NCBI RefSeq assembly: GCF_000721105.1
Contig: NZ_JOEV01000026.1
Span: 62,001-126,000 of the forward strand
Source: Streptomyces cellulosae
Lineage (GTDB): Bacteria; Actinomycetota; Actinomycetes; Streptomycetales; Streptomycetaceae
Length of the DNA stretch: 64,000 nt
Direction of reading: 5' to 3'
Of this stretch, positions 1 through 9,067 are shown one piece after another (position 1 is the stretch's first letter; every line of letters begins with the position of its first letter). The notes beneath the pieces are model-generated. The model searched no databases and was not told the origin of the DNA. It saw only the letters and a program-made list of their open reading frames with translations. A program made the position numbers and the translations under genes.

Positions 1-59
1 ACTGCTGGCCTGAACAGACCTGTCCAGCACGTCAACTGACGACCCGTGAGACCCGTTGT

Positions 60-92
60 GGTCAACTCACGTTCATGGTGTGGTTGCCGTAT
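60..92 (+). promoter_or_regulatory. candidate PHO box (PhoP direct repeats) upstream of phoD
   Basis: Three adjacent 11-nt units, GGTCAACTCAC, GTTCATGGTGT and GGTTGCCGTAT, resemble the 11-nt direct-repeat units with a G-G/T-TCA core that streptomycete PhoP binds. They lie about 130 bp before the start of a PhoD-type phosphodiesterase, a gene class that is phosphate-regulated in Streptomyces. The first two units fit best and the third is degenerate. Binding is inferred. Confidence 0.4.
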
Positions 93-217
93 CGCAACGG
101 GTCCACTGTTGTCTGCCCATCTGTCATGCACGCGATGGCTTGTGTTCAGCGGGCGGACCGACCGGCGGGCGAGCTTCCAAAGGTCCAAGAGACGTGCGAG
201 GCAGGGGAGTTCGCCCG

Positions 218-1768
218 ATGACCGGAGCAGTATCGTCCGACCGACGCCGATTCCTGGCCGCGGGTGCCGCCGTACTCGGCGCCGCGGCCTCCGCCCAGCT
301 GTGGCTGCCGGGCACCGCCCGAGCGGCCGCGACCGCGCTGCCCGACGGTGTGTTCAGCCTCGGCGTGGCTTCCGGTGACCCGCTGCCGGACGCTGTGGTG
401 ATCTGGACGCGGCTGGCTCCCGATCCGCTGGGTGGCGGCGGCATGCCCGACACCACGGTGCCCGTGCAGTGGGAGGTCGCCGAGGACGAGCGGTTCAGAA
501 GGGTCGTCCGCCGGGGCACCGCCCTGGCCCGGCCCACGTACGGGCACAGCGTCCACGTCGATGTACGGGGGCTGCGCGCCGGCCGTACGTACTGGTACCG
601 CTTCCGCACCGCCGGCCAGCTCTCGCGCACCGGCCGCACCCGCACCGCCCCGGCGAGGACCAGCTCCGGCAACGGCCTGCGGGTCGCGCTCGCCTCCTGC
701 CAGAACTGGCAGCAGGGCTACTTCACGCCGTACGCCGACATGCTGGACCAGGACCCGGACGTGGTCGTGTTCGTCGGCGACTACATCTACGAGTCGGCGC
801 CCTCGGTGACGGCCGTACGACGGCACGAGGGGACCGGTGAGCCGTACAGCCTCACCCAGTACCGCAACCGGTACGCCCAGTACCGCAGCGACCCCGACCT
901 CGCGGAGATGCACGCGAACGCGCCCTTCGTGGTCACCTTCGACGACCACGAGGTCGACAACGACTTCGCCGGCGAGATCCCGCAGGACCCGGACAAGCAG
1001 CCGCACGACCCCTTCGTGGACCGGCTGACCGCGGCCTACCAGGCGTACTACGAGCACATGCCGGTGCGCGCGACGGCCGTGCCGAACGGGCCGCACATCC
1101 AGATGTACCGCCGCCTGGCGTTCGGCCGGCTGGTCCGGCTGAACGTGCTGGACACCCGGCAGTTCCGCAGCGACCAGGCGACCGGCCAGGCCGGTGCGCA
1201 GGACCCGGGTCTGACCATGCTCGGTGCCCGGCAGAAGCGGTGGCTCCTCGACGGGCTGCACAGTTCGTCCGCCCGCTGGAACCTGATCGCCTCCCAGATA
1301 ATGATGGCCGAGACCGACCTGCAGATCGGCGAGGGCAAGCTCTGGTTCTACGACGCCTGGGACGGCTACCAGGCCGAACGCAACGCGCTGCTCGATGAGT
1401 TCAAGACCGTCAGCAACCCGGTGGTGCTGTCCGGCGACCGTCATCTGACGATGATCAGCGACCTCAAGGAGGATTACGCGAAGCCGGACTCCGCGACCGT
1501 CGGCGCCGAGTTCGTCGGCACCTCCATCTCCAGCAACGGCGACCAGGACCACGCGGCCTTCCACCGGGAGTGGGACCCGCGGATGCCCGACAACCCGCAC
1601 TGGAAGCTGATCGACGCCCACCGCGGCTACCACCTCTTCGACGTCCGCCGTGACCGCATCGACGCGCAGGTCCGGGTGGTTGACACGGTGCTCAAGCCGA
1701 CGTCCACGCCCAGCACGCTGGCCAGGCTGCGGGTGGACGCGGGCAGGCCGGGCGTACGGGTCGTCTGA
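218..1768 (+). CDS. phoD: PhoD-type alkaline phosphatase/phosphodiesterase, Tat-exported
   Basis: Secreted metallophosphoesterase of 516 residues. The start at 218 follows a GGGGAG ribosome site and gives a twin-arginine signal (RRRFLA, residues 9-14, then an Ala-rich helix and a TARA cleavage region); the frame is open upstream to 56, but that would bury the signal. Metal-site motifs are visible: DYIYES (about 187), FDDHEVDND (about 240) and GDRH (about 405). PhoD enzymes hydrolyse phosphodiesters, in Bacillus including wall teichoic acid. The candidate PHO box upstream and the wall-polymer genes downstream suggest phosphate recovery from polymers outside the membrane; that role is inferred. 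Confidence 0.93.
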   Translation: MTGAVSSDRRRFLAAGAAVLGAAASAQLWLPGTARAAATALPDGVFSLGVASGDPLPDAVVIWTRLAPDPLGGGGMPDTTVPVQWEVAEDERFRRVVRRGTALARPTYGHSVHVDVRGLRAGRTYWYRFRTAGQLSRTGRTRTAPARTSSGNGLRVALASCQNWQQGYFTPYADMLDQDPDVVVFVGDYIYESAPSVTAVRRHEGTGEPYSLTQYRNRYAQYRSDPDLAEMHANAPFVVTFDDHEVDNDFAGEIPQDPDKQPHDPFVDRLTAAYQAYYEHMPVRATAVPNGPHIQMYRRLAFGRLVRLNVLDTRQFRSDQATGQAGAQDPGLTMLGARQKRWLLDGLHSSSARWNLIASQIMMAETDLQIGEGKLWFYDAWDGYQAERNALLDEFKTVSNPVVLSGDRHLTMISDLKEDYAKPDSATVGAEFVGTSISSNGDQDHAAFHREWDPRMPDNPHWKLIDAHRGYHLFDVRRDRIDAQVRVVDTVLKPTSTPSTLARLRVDAGRPGVRVV

Positions 1769-1858
1769 CGCGGACGAGGCAGAGGTGGACGAAGGAGCGA
1801 GGCAGAGGACTCCGCCATCGCCGGGCGTCACGCTCAGCGATGGCGGATGTCTGTGGAG

Positions 1859-1888
1859 TTACTCACAGCGACGGATGGGCTGTAGGGT
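1859..1888 (+). promoter_or_regulatory. possible vegetative promoter for the cytidylyltransferase gene
   Basis: TTACTC (1859-1864) and TAGGGT (1883-1888) are separated by 18 bp, a spacing usual for the main sigma factor. They lie in the 273-bp gap between phoD and the next start. Assigned by eye. Confidence 0.3.
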
Positions 1889-2041
1889 TCCCGGGGTGGC
1901 ACGGGCTACCGCTGTCACCAGCGGTGGAAGATGAATGACAGGTTGCGCGCACATATGCGGCGAACGGCGCTCACCTTGCACTGCGGTAACCAGGAGTGGG
2001 ACCATTTCCCCGTTCCCTGTCGCCCCAAGGTAGGTCAACCT

Positions 2042-3541
2042 GTGTCACAGCGCATAGACAAGCCCCGTACCACCGCAGTGATCCTGGCCGGTGGCACCGG
2101 CCAGCGCGTGGGTCTGTCGATCCCCAAGCAGCTTTTGAAGATCGCCGGCAAGGCGGTCATCGAGCACACGCTGACCACCTTCGAGCAGGCCGACTCGATC
2201 GACGACATCATCGTGCTGATGGCGCCGGGCTACGTTCCCGACATCGAGAAGATCGTCGCCAAGGCCGGGTTCCAGAAGGTCAAGAAGATCATCGAGGGTG
2301 GCTCCACCCGGAACGAGACCACCGAGCGCGCCATCGCGGCCCTGGGCGAGGGGCTGGCCGACGGCGAGGACCGCAACGTCCTGTTCCACGACGCCGTACG
2401 CCCCCTGCTGTCGCGGCGCGTCATCGACGACTGCGTCATCGCGCTGGAGCGCTACCAGGCCGTCGACGTCGCCATCCCGTCCGCGGACACCATCATCGTC
2501 ACGCGCAAGCACGGCGACGACGGCGAGTTCATCACCGAGATCCCGGACCGCGCCCGGCTGCGCCGCGGCCAGACGCCCCAGGCGTTCAAGCTGTCCACGA
2601 TCCGCCGGGCCTACGAGGTCGCGGCCGGCGACCCCAACTTCCAGGCCACGGACGACTGTTCCGTCGTACTCAAGTACCTGCCGGACGTGCCGATCCACGT
2701 CGTGGCCGGCGACGAGTACAACATGAAGGTCACCCAGCCGGTCGACGTCTTCATCGCCGACAAGCTGTTCCAGCTGGCCTCGACGGCCGCGCCGGAGCAG
2801 AACGGCGAGGAGGCCTACCGCCAGCTGCTGACCGGCAGGACGGTCGTCGTCTTCGGCGGTTCGTACGGCATCGGCAAGGACATCTCCGAACTCGCCGAGT
2901 CCTACGGCGCGAAGGTGTACGCGCTGGGCCGCTCCACGACCGGCACCCACGTCGAGAACCCGGAGGAGGTCGACGACGCCCTGTCCAAGGCGTACGCCGA
3001 GACCGGGCGCATCGACTACGTCGTCAACACCGCCGGTGTGCTGCGCATCGGCAAGCTCGCCGAGACCGACAACGCGACCATCGAGGAAGCACTGAAGGTC
3101 AACTACCTCGCCCCCGTGCAGATCGCCCGGTCGTCGTACAAGTACCTGTCCGAGACCAAGGGCCAGCTGCTGCTGTACACCTCCAGCAGCTACACCCGCG
3201 GCCGGGCCGAGTACAGCCTCTACTCCTCGACCAAGGCCGCCATGGTGAACCTCACCCAGGCACTGTCCGACGAGTGGGCCGGTGACGGCATCCGGGTGAA
3301 CTGCATCAACCCGGAGCGCACCGCCACGCCGATGCGCACCAAGGCCTTCGGGCAGGAGCCCGCGGGCAGCCTGCTGTCCTCCGAGGCGGTGGCCCGCACC
3401 TCGCTCGACGTGCTGTTGTCCGAGCTGACCGGGCACGTCATCGACGTCCGCCAGCAGGACCCGACGGCGTCGGCCGGCCAGGCGTCCGGCTTCGACGCGG
3501 CCCTGGCCAGTGTCCTGGACCGCCAGGACGGCGTGGCATAA
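2042..3541 (+). CDS. bifunctional IspD-like cytidylyltransferase / SDR oxidoreductase (CDP-ribitol-type synthase)
   Basis: 499 residues. The N-terminal half is an IspD/TarI-type cytidylyltransferase (LAGGTGQR, about 14-21, binding CTP; a later GQTPQAF motif). The C-terminal half is a short-chain dehydrogenase with GGSYGIGKD (about 272) and YSSTK (catalytic YxxxK, about 392). This order matches Haemophilus Bcs1, which reduces ribulose 5-phosphate and makes CDP-ribitol; here the polyol is inferred. The GTG at 2042, four bases after AAGGTAGG, is preferred to the upstream ATG at 1931. With the next gene it would supply and polymerise an activated polyol phosphate for the wall. A plain IspD role in isoprenoid synthesis is unlikely given the fusion. 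Confidence 0.85.
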   Translation: MSQRIDKPRTTAVILAGGTGQRVGLSIPKQLLKIAGKAVIEHTLTTFEQADSIDDIIVLMAPGYVPDIEKIVAKAGFQKVKKIIEGGSTRNETTERAIAALGEGLADGEDRNVLFHDAVRPLLSRRVIDDCVIALERYQAVDVAIPSADTIIVTRKHGDDGEFITEIPDRARLRRGQTPQAFKLSTIRRAYEVAAGDPNFQATDDCSVVLKYLPDVPIHVVAGDEYNMKVTQPVDVFIADKLFQLASTAAPEQNGEEAYRQLLTGRTVVVFGGSYGIGKDISELAESYGAKVYALGRSTTGTHVENPEEVDDALSKAYAETGRIDYVVNTAGVLRIGKLAETDNATIEEALKVNYLAPVQIARSSYKYLSETKGQLLLYTSSSYTRGRAEYSLYSSTKAAMVNLTQALSDEWAGDGIRVNCINPERTATPMRTKAFGQEPAGSLLSSEAVARTSLDVLLSELTGHVIDVRQQDPTASAGQASGFDAALASVLDRQDGVA

Positions 3542-3699
3542 TCGCGAGCGAATATTTCTCTGTTGTTCAGGCCTCTGTGGATGCCCGTTTCCGGCGCATT
3601 CGCAGGGGCCTGAGTCCGTAAATTCCAGGAGTCTTCACAATCCGTTCTCCGGACCTTTTCGGCAATGGCAACCGGCACCCCTCCCAGAGCAGGTTCTCC

Positions 3700-5907
3700 G
3701 TGATAACCACCGCTATTCGCGTCGCCCGGGTGGGCAGCGCGGCCGAGCTGGCCGCGGCGGTCCTCATGATGCTGGGCTATCCCTGCCTCATGCTGGCCGC
3801 GCTCGTCCCGAGCGTTCCCGCTTTCGCGGCCGCGACCGCCGTGACGTACCTGGCGGACCACTATCTGCACCGCAAGGGCAGCTATCTGATCAACCGCCTC
3901 AGCAAGGTGCGCGCAGGCCTGTCGATCCGCTTCCTGATCAGACAGCTCCTGCTGATCCTGCTGCTGGCCCGCCTAGATCTCTCGGACAGCCTGGTCTTCT
4001 ACGGCGCGACCGCCTGCTTCATCGCGTTCTACGGCCTCCAGGCCCCGCACGGCGCCCTGGTGACCCTGATCCGCAACCGTCGCCGCATGCCGGTCGCCAC
4101 CCGCAACGTCGACCTGGCCTCCCGCATCCGCATCCCGGACGCCCCGCCGCAGGGCCTGCTCAACCGGTCGGCGGAGAAGATGCTGCACATCGACCTCGCC
4201 GCAGTGGTCGGCATACTCCTCGCCGCGGAGCTGGACTCCGCCCCGGTCGGCTTCGTCGGCATCGGAATCACGCTGGCCCTCGGCTCCCTGTACGTCCTCG
4301 CGCTGATGCCGTACGTGCGCGGCGCGAACATCCCGCCGAACGCCACGAAGGTCCTGTCCGCGGTCGACGACTGGCTGGGCGAGTACAAGCCGGAGACGGT
4401 GCTGTACTTCTCCGGCTCCAAGGACTCCGCCTACCAGGTCAACATGTGGCTGGAGACCATGGAGCAACTGGACTCCAGGCCGCTGGTCATCCTGCGTGAG
4501 CGGGTCATACTGCAGAACCTGGCGCCCACCACGGTCCCCGTCATCTGCGTGCCCGGAGGGGTGCACCTGATGAACATGGACCTGTCCACCGTGCGCGTGA
4601 CGCTGTACGCGGCGAACGTCGGCAAGAACATCCACATGCTGCGCGTGCCGACCATGAAGCACGTCTTCATCGGCCACGGCGACAGCGACAAGCTGGCCAG
4701 CGTCAACCCGTACAGCAAGGTGTACGACGAGGTGTGGACCGCCGGCCGCGCCGGCCGCGACCGCTACGCCATCGCCGACGTCGGTGTCCGCGACGAGGAC
4801 ATCGTCGAGGTCGGCCGCCCCCAACTGGCGCCGATCCAGACCTGGCAGGGCGCGGCCGAGGGGCGCGAGGCTTCCCGCGGCGGGGCCGCCGACGGACGGT
4901 GCCCCACGGTGCTGTACGCGCCCACCTGGGAGGGCTGGGACGACAACCCGGGCAACACCTCGATCGTGTCGGCCGGCGAGAACATCGTGAAGAAGCTGGT
5001 GAAGGCCGACCCGCCGGTCCGCGTCCTGTACAAGCCGCACCCCTTCACCGGCACCGTCAGCGCGCAGGCCTCCGCCGCTCACCGGCGGATCACCGCCCTG
5101 GTCGAGAAGGCCGCCACCCAGCGTGCCGCCGACCCGCGCTTCACGACCGACGCGGCCGCCCACGAGCAGGCCAAGGCCGAGCTGGCCCGGATCGAGGCCC
5201 GGATCGCCGAGCTGGTCGGCAAGGGCGGCGAGAAGGGCGACGAGGCCGAGGCCACCCGGGACGGCGTGGTCGACGTCAAGAAGCACGAGGAGATCGCCCG
5301 GCTGCGCGCCGAGTGGAACGACACGTACTGGCGGTCCTTCCCCGCCTGGGAGCACCGGGTCATCGCGGGCGCCGAGCCGCGCCTGTACGACTGCTTCAAC
5401 GTGTCCGACGCGATGGTCTCCGACATCTCCAGCGTGGTCTCCGACTTCATCGCCAGCGGCAAGCCGTACGCGGTCACGGACTCCGCCGAGGTCGGCGCGG
5501 AGGAGTTCAAGCGGCAGAACACGGCCGTACGCGCCGCGGTGATCCTGTCCAACAGCGCGGTCGAGTTGGGCGCACTGCTGGACGCGGTCCGTGATCCGGC
5601 GGGCGACCCGCTGGCCGAGGACCGCAAGGAACTGAAGCAGTACCTGCTGGGCCCGGACGAGCCGCCCTCCATCGAGCAGTTCAACACCGCGGTGGCGAAC
5701 CTCGCGATCAAGGCCGAGACACGCAACGCCGGCCAGGAGGCCCGGATGGCGGTCGGCGCGGTGGTGGACGCCGGTGAGGTGGACGCCGGAGCGGCCGAGG
5801 CGGCCACGGAGGCCGCGGAAGCCCAGGCCGAGCTGATGAACGCGGTGCCCGCGCCGGGCTCGCCGTCGTCGGCGGCGGGCGAGGCGGACGGTGTGACGGC
5901 GGGCTGA
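3700..5907 (+). CDS. membrane-anchored CDP-glycerol/ribitol phosphotransferase (TagF/TagB-like)
   Basis: 735 residues from a GTG start. Residues 1-215 contain several hydrophobic segments predicted to cross the membrane, followed by a CDP-polyol phosphotransferase domain: PTWEGW (about 407), KPHPF (about 444) and SDISSVVSDF (about 573), the conserved C-terminal block of teichoic-acid polymerases. A charged insertion rich in Ala, Glu and Lys (about 463-540) splits the domain and may form a coiled coil. The tail is Ala/Glu-rich. Likely transfers polyol phosphate from a CDP donor to a lipid-linked chain on the inner membrane face. The cytidylyltransferase upstream would make the donor. Whether glycerol or ribitol is used cannot be read from the sequence. 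Confidence 0.85.
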   Translation: MITTAIRVARVGSAAELAAAVLMMLGYPCLMLAALVPSVPAFAAATAVTYLADHYLHRKGSYLINRLSKVRAGLSIRFLIRQLLLILLLARLDLSDSLVFYGATACFIAFYGLQAPHGALVTLIRNRRRMPVATRNVDLASRIRIPDAPPQGLLNRSAEKMLHIDLAAVVGILLAAELDSAPVGFVGIGITLALGSLYVLALMPYVRGANIPPNATKVLSAVDDWLGEYKPETVLYFSGSKDSAYQVNMWLETMEQLDSRPLVILRERVILQNLAPTTVPVICVPGGVHLMNMDLSTVRVTLYAANVGKNIHMLRVPTMKHVFIGHGDSDKLASVNPYSKVYDEVWTAGRAGRDRYAIADVGVRDEDIVEVGRPQLAPIQTWQGAAEGREASRGGAADGRCPTVLYAPTWEGWDDNPGNTSIVSAGENIVKKLVKADPPVRVLYKPHPFTGTVSAQASAAHRRITALVEKAATQRAADPRFTTDAAAHEQAKAELARIEARIAELVGKGGEKGDEAEATRDGVVDVKKHEEIARLRAEWNDTYWRSFPAWEHRVIAGAEPRLYDCFNVSDAMVSDISSVVSDFIASGKPYAVTDSAEVGAEEFKRQNTAVRAAVILSNSAVELGALLDAVRDPAGDPLAEDRKELKQYLLGPDEPPSIEQFNTAVANLAIKAETRNAGQEARMAVGAVVDAGEVDAGAAEAATEAAEAQAELMNAVPAPGSPSSAAGEADGVTAG

Positions 5908-5925
5908 CCCCGCGTTTTTCCCCTC

Positions 5926-5967
5926 AGAGCCCGGTTTTCGAGGAGTGATCCTCGGAAACCGGGCTCT
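5926..5967 (+). terminator. strong hairpin terminator after the phosphotransferase gene
   Basis: A 19-bp stem (arms 5926-5944 and 5949-5967, one G:U pair) with the tetraloop GTGA, 18 bp after the stop codon. No long T run follows, as is common in high-GC actinobacteria. Confidence 0.75.
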
Positions 5968-6131
5968 GGTGCGTATGTAAGGGCGTCCGTCCTTACCCGC
6001 AACCTGTCGATTCACCATGTGAAATGGCTCACGAGCACCTGGTGAAGAGGCAACCGCTTCCCCTGGCCGGCCGTCTACCAGCTTGCCGATGAGGCGATAC
6101 GGGGGAAATTTTCCGTGACAAGGGGAGAAGA

Positions 6132-7421
6132 GTGACCGTTGCGCAGCCTGATGTGACCGTGATCATCGGGGCGTACGAAGCGATGCCGTATCTGGTCGAC
6201 TGCCTGGCATCCGTCGAGGCGCAGACCGTCGACCGCACGCGCATCGAGGTCATCGCCGTCGACGACGGTTCGACGGACGGCACCGGCGAGTACCTCGAGG
6301 AGTTCGCGGCCCGCGCCCCCATGCCGGTCACCGTGATCCGCCAGGCCAACTCCGGCGGCCCCAGCGGCCCCCGCAACGTCGGTCTCGGCAGGGCGAGGGG
6401 ACGTTACGTCTTCTTCCTCGACGCAGACGACCGGCTCGGTCCCGAGGCCCTGCAGCGCATGCTCGCCATGGCCGACGAGAACGGCACGGACGTCGTCCTG
6501 GGCAAGGTCGAGGGCGTCAACCGCAGCGCGCCGCGGTCGATGTGGGACAAGACGCTGAAACGTACCGACGTCTTCTCCTCCAACATCAAGTTCATCCTGA
6601 GCGCCCAGAAACTGTTCCGCCGCGAGCTCATCGAGCGGCACGGCATGCGCTTCGACGAGTCCCTGTGGACCGGCGAGGACGCGCTGTTCACGATGGAGGC
6701 GTATCTGCGGGCGAACGGCGTGTCCGTGCTCGCCGACCACACCTGCTACTACCTGGTGGGCCGCGAGGACGGCAAGCACGTGACGAGGAGCGGCAGTTAC
6801 ACCCTGCGCTTCGACTCCGCGCGCGCCCTGATGACCCTGCTCGCGGACCTGCTTCCGCCGGGTCCGAAGCGGGACGTGCTGATGGTCCGCCCCTTCCTGG
6901 TGACGCTGCTCCCGCAGTTCGGGCCGAAGTTCCTCACGGACAGCGAGGAGATCCGCCGGAACAAGTTCGAGCTGGCGAGGCCGCTGATGGAGGCCTACTG
7001 GAACGAGGACGTCGCACGCCGTCTCAAGGTCGACGAGCGGCTGCGGCTGCACCTCGTGGCGGCCGAACGGCCCGACCTCCTCACGGACGTGGTGGCGTTC
7101 GTCAAGGCCAAGAAGGAGGCGCCCGCCGTCCTGGAGAAGAAGGGCCGCCGCCTCTACCTCGCCTATCCCCACTTCCGTGACCGCGCGGCGGACATCCCCG
7201 ACGCGGTCTACCTCGCCGACCCCCGCGAGGCCCGCGCCTTCCCCGGCTACCGCGAGGCCCCCCTCGACGCGTTCCTCCGCGGCGCGGCCCGCAAGGTCCG
7301 CCGCACGCTGTTCCCCCGCCCGAATCCGCCGAGGGAACGAGCCGCGGCGGCAAAGGAGCCCATCCATGGCCTGTCTCAGCGCGAGGCGGCGACGGACCCC
7401 GGCGCGCCCGCCACCACCTGA
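6132..7421 (+). CDS. family 2 glycosyltransferase
   Basis: 429 residues, GTG start after AGGGGAG. GT-A fold features: VIIGAY strand (about 10), DDGSTDGTG (about 43) and FLDADD (about 95), the DxD-type metal/nucleotide-sugar site; TGEDALF (about 179) matches the acceptor-side ED motif of GT2 enzymes. No membrane segment is evident, so it should act on the cytosolic side, probably decorating or extending the same polymer as the preceding genes. It has its own stretch after a terminator, so it is probably a separate transcription unit. Donor and acceptor are unknown. The Pro/Arg-rich last 60 residues are probably disordered. Confidence 0.85.
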   Translation: MTVAQPDVTVIIGAYEAMPYLVDCLASVEAQTVDRTRIEVIAVDDGSTDGTGEYLEEFAARAPMPVTVIRQANSGGPSGPRNVGLGRARGRYVFFLDADDRLGPEALQRMLAMADENGTDVVLGKVEGVNRSAPRSMWDKTLKRTDVFSSNIKFILSAQKLFRRELIERHGMRFDESLWTGEDALFTMEAYLRANGVSVLADHTCYYLVGREDGKHVTRSGSYTLRFDSARALMTLLADLLPPGPKRDVLMVRPFLVTLLPQFGPKFLTDSEEIRRNKFELARPLMEAYWNEDVARRLKVDERLRLHLVAAERPDLLTDVVAFVKAKKEAPAVLEKKGRRLYLAYPHFRDRAADIPDAVYLADPREARAFPGYREAPLDAFLRGAARKVRRTLFPRPNPPRERAAAAKEPIHGLSQREAATDPGAPATT

Positions 7422-7749
7422 CGCCGACCGGGAAACTCCGCGGCCCGTCGCTCCGCCGTCCGGGCCCGGCGCTCCCGGGCCGCCGACCACAGGGCCGCCG
7501 CCGGAGCGTCGTCGCCGGGAGCCGTCGGGGGAGACGTGCGGCGGTCACTGCGAAGTCGTCGCATGACGGAAGACCGGGTCATCGCCCGCCGGCCACGGGA
7601 CGGCACGCGCGTGACCGGAAGCCGACGGGACGGCCGCCGCCGGCCCCTCTCACGTGCTGTCCGGGGACTGGAACCGACGCGCGTGAGTGGTCCCCTTCGC
7701 GTACATTGCGGGCGGGGCACCCGGAGTGACGCGAGGGGACGGACAGCAC
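7422..7749 (+). other. 328-bp gap before proB
   Basis: No supportable gene was seen here. TACATT at 7702-7707 is a reasonable -10 for proB, but no clear -35 partner was found. GC-rich inverted segments occur but none forms a clean terminator. Confidence 0.4.
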
Positions 7750-8877
7750 GTGGCAGGGGCAAGGCAGGCCGTGAGCGAGGCCCGCAGGATCGTCGTCAAG
7801 GTGGGCTCCTCGTCGCTGACCACCGCCGCCGGCGGCCTGGACGCCGACCGGGTCGACGCGCTCGTCGACGTCCTCGCCAAGAGCCGCAGCGGAGGCGAGC
7901 GGGAGGTCGTGCTGGTCTCGTCGGGTGCCATCGCAGCCGGGCTCGCCCCGCTGGGCCTGCGACGCCGCCCCAAGGACCTCGCCCGCCAGCAGGCCGCCGC
8001 CAGCGTGGGCCAGGGCCTGCTCGTGGCCCGTTACACCGCCTCCTTCGCCCGCTACGGCGTGCGCGTCGGCCAGGTGCTGCTGACCAGTGACGACATGAGC
8101 CGCCGCGCCCACCACCGCAACGCCTCGCGCACCCTCGACAAACTGCTGGCGATGGGCGCGCTCCCGATCGTCAACGAGAACGACACCGTCGCCACCGACG
8201 AGATCCGCTTCGGCGACAACGACCGCCTCGCCGCCCTCGTCGCCCACCTCGTCCACGCCGACCTCTTGGTCCTGCTGTCCGACGTGGACGGCGTGTACGA
8301 CGGCGACCCGAGCAAGCCGGGAACCTCGCGGATAGCGGAGGTGCGGGCACCGTCCGACCTGAGCGGGGTGGACATCGGCAACGCCGGGAAGGCGGGCGTC
8401 GGCACCGGCGGCATGGTCACCAAGGTCGAGGCGGCCCGGATCGCGGCCGCCGCCGGTATCCCCGTGGTGCTCACCAGCGCGGTCCACGCGGCCGAGGCGC
8501 TGTCCGGCGGCGACACCGGCACCTATTTCCACCCCGCCGACAAGCGCTCCGCCGACCGGATGCTGTGGCTGCAGCACGCGTCCACCCCGCAGGGCTCGCT
8601 GACGCTGGACGACGGCGCGGTGAAGGCGGTCGTGGACCGGCGCAAGTCCCTGCTGCCGGCCGGGATCGCCTCCGTCGAGGGCGAGTTCGTCGCGGGCGAC
8701 CCCGTCGAACTGCGCGACGCCGAGGGGCACGCGGTGGCCCGCGGGCTGGTCAACTTCGACGCCAAGGAGATCCCCCGGCTGATCGGCCGCTCCACCCGGG
8801 AACTCGCCCGCGAACTGGGCCCCGCGTACGAGCGCGAGGTCGTCCACCGGGACGACCTGGTGCTCCTGGAGCCGTGA
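7750..8877 (+). CDS. proB: glutamate 5-kinase (gamma-glutamyl kinase)
   Basis: First step of proline synthesis: ATP-dependent phosphorylation of glutamate, in the cytosol. 375 residues. Amino-acid-kinase fold with KVGSSSLT near the N terminus, SSGAIAAG, the NENDTV substrate loop and a C-terminal PUA domain, full length for ProB. The GTG at 7750 follows GAGGGGAC and is preferred; a GTG at 7771 is possible, and the upstream ATG at 7687 lies ahead of the ribosome site. proA follows after one unknown gene, so the two proline genes are close but not directly coupled. Confidence 0.92.
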   Translation: MAGARQAVSEARRIVVKVGSSSLTTAAGGLDADRVDALVDVLAKSRSGGEREVVLVSSGAIAAGLAPLGLRRRPKDLARQQAAASVGQGLLVARYTASFARYGVRVGQVLLTSDDMSRRAHHRNASRTLDKLLAMGALPIVNENDTVATDEIRFGDNDRLAALVAHLVHADLLVLLSDVDGVYDGDPSKPGTSRIAEVRAPSDLSGVDIGNAGKAGVGTGGMVTKVEAARIAAAAGIPVVLTSAVHAAEALSGGDTGTYFHPADKRSADRMLWLQHASTPQGSLTLDDGAVKAVVDRRKSLLPAGIASVEGEFVAGDPVELRDAEGHAVARGLVNFDAKEIPRLIGRSTRELARELGPAYEREVVHRDDLVLLEP

Positions 8878-9067
8878 TCGGTGTTCCCGCAGCCGTGTTC
8901 ACGGCACGCGACACCCGAAAACGGGGTGAACGACCTGGCAAGGTCGTCGCCCTGAGGTGGACGTTCCGCAAAACCGCCCCATGAGCCCGTGCGGCCTGCT
9001 CAACTTTGTCTCAGGGACACATTCCGACCGACCCCCGGGGTCGTTCCGTGCCGTGAAGGAGGCCGTC

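Noticed and set aside
2045..3436. Long open frame on the minus strand opposite the cytidylyltransferase fusion
   Set aside because: It mirrors a clearly coding frame; its Gly/Arg/Val-rich product has no domain, and such antisense frames are expected in 72% GC DNA.
3973..6018. 681-codon minus-strand frame over the phosphotransferase gene
   Set aside because: Shadow of the coding strand; runs straight through the terminator at 5926-5967 and has no recognisable domain.
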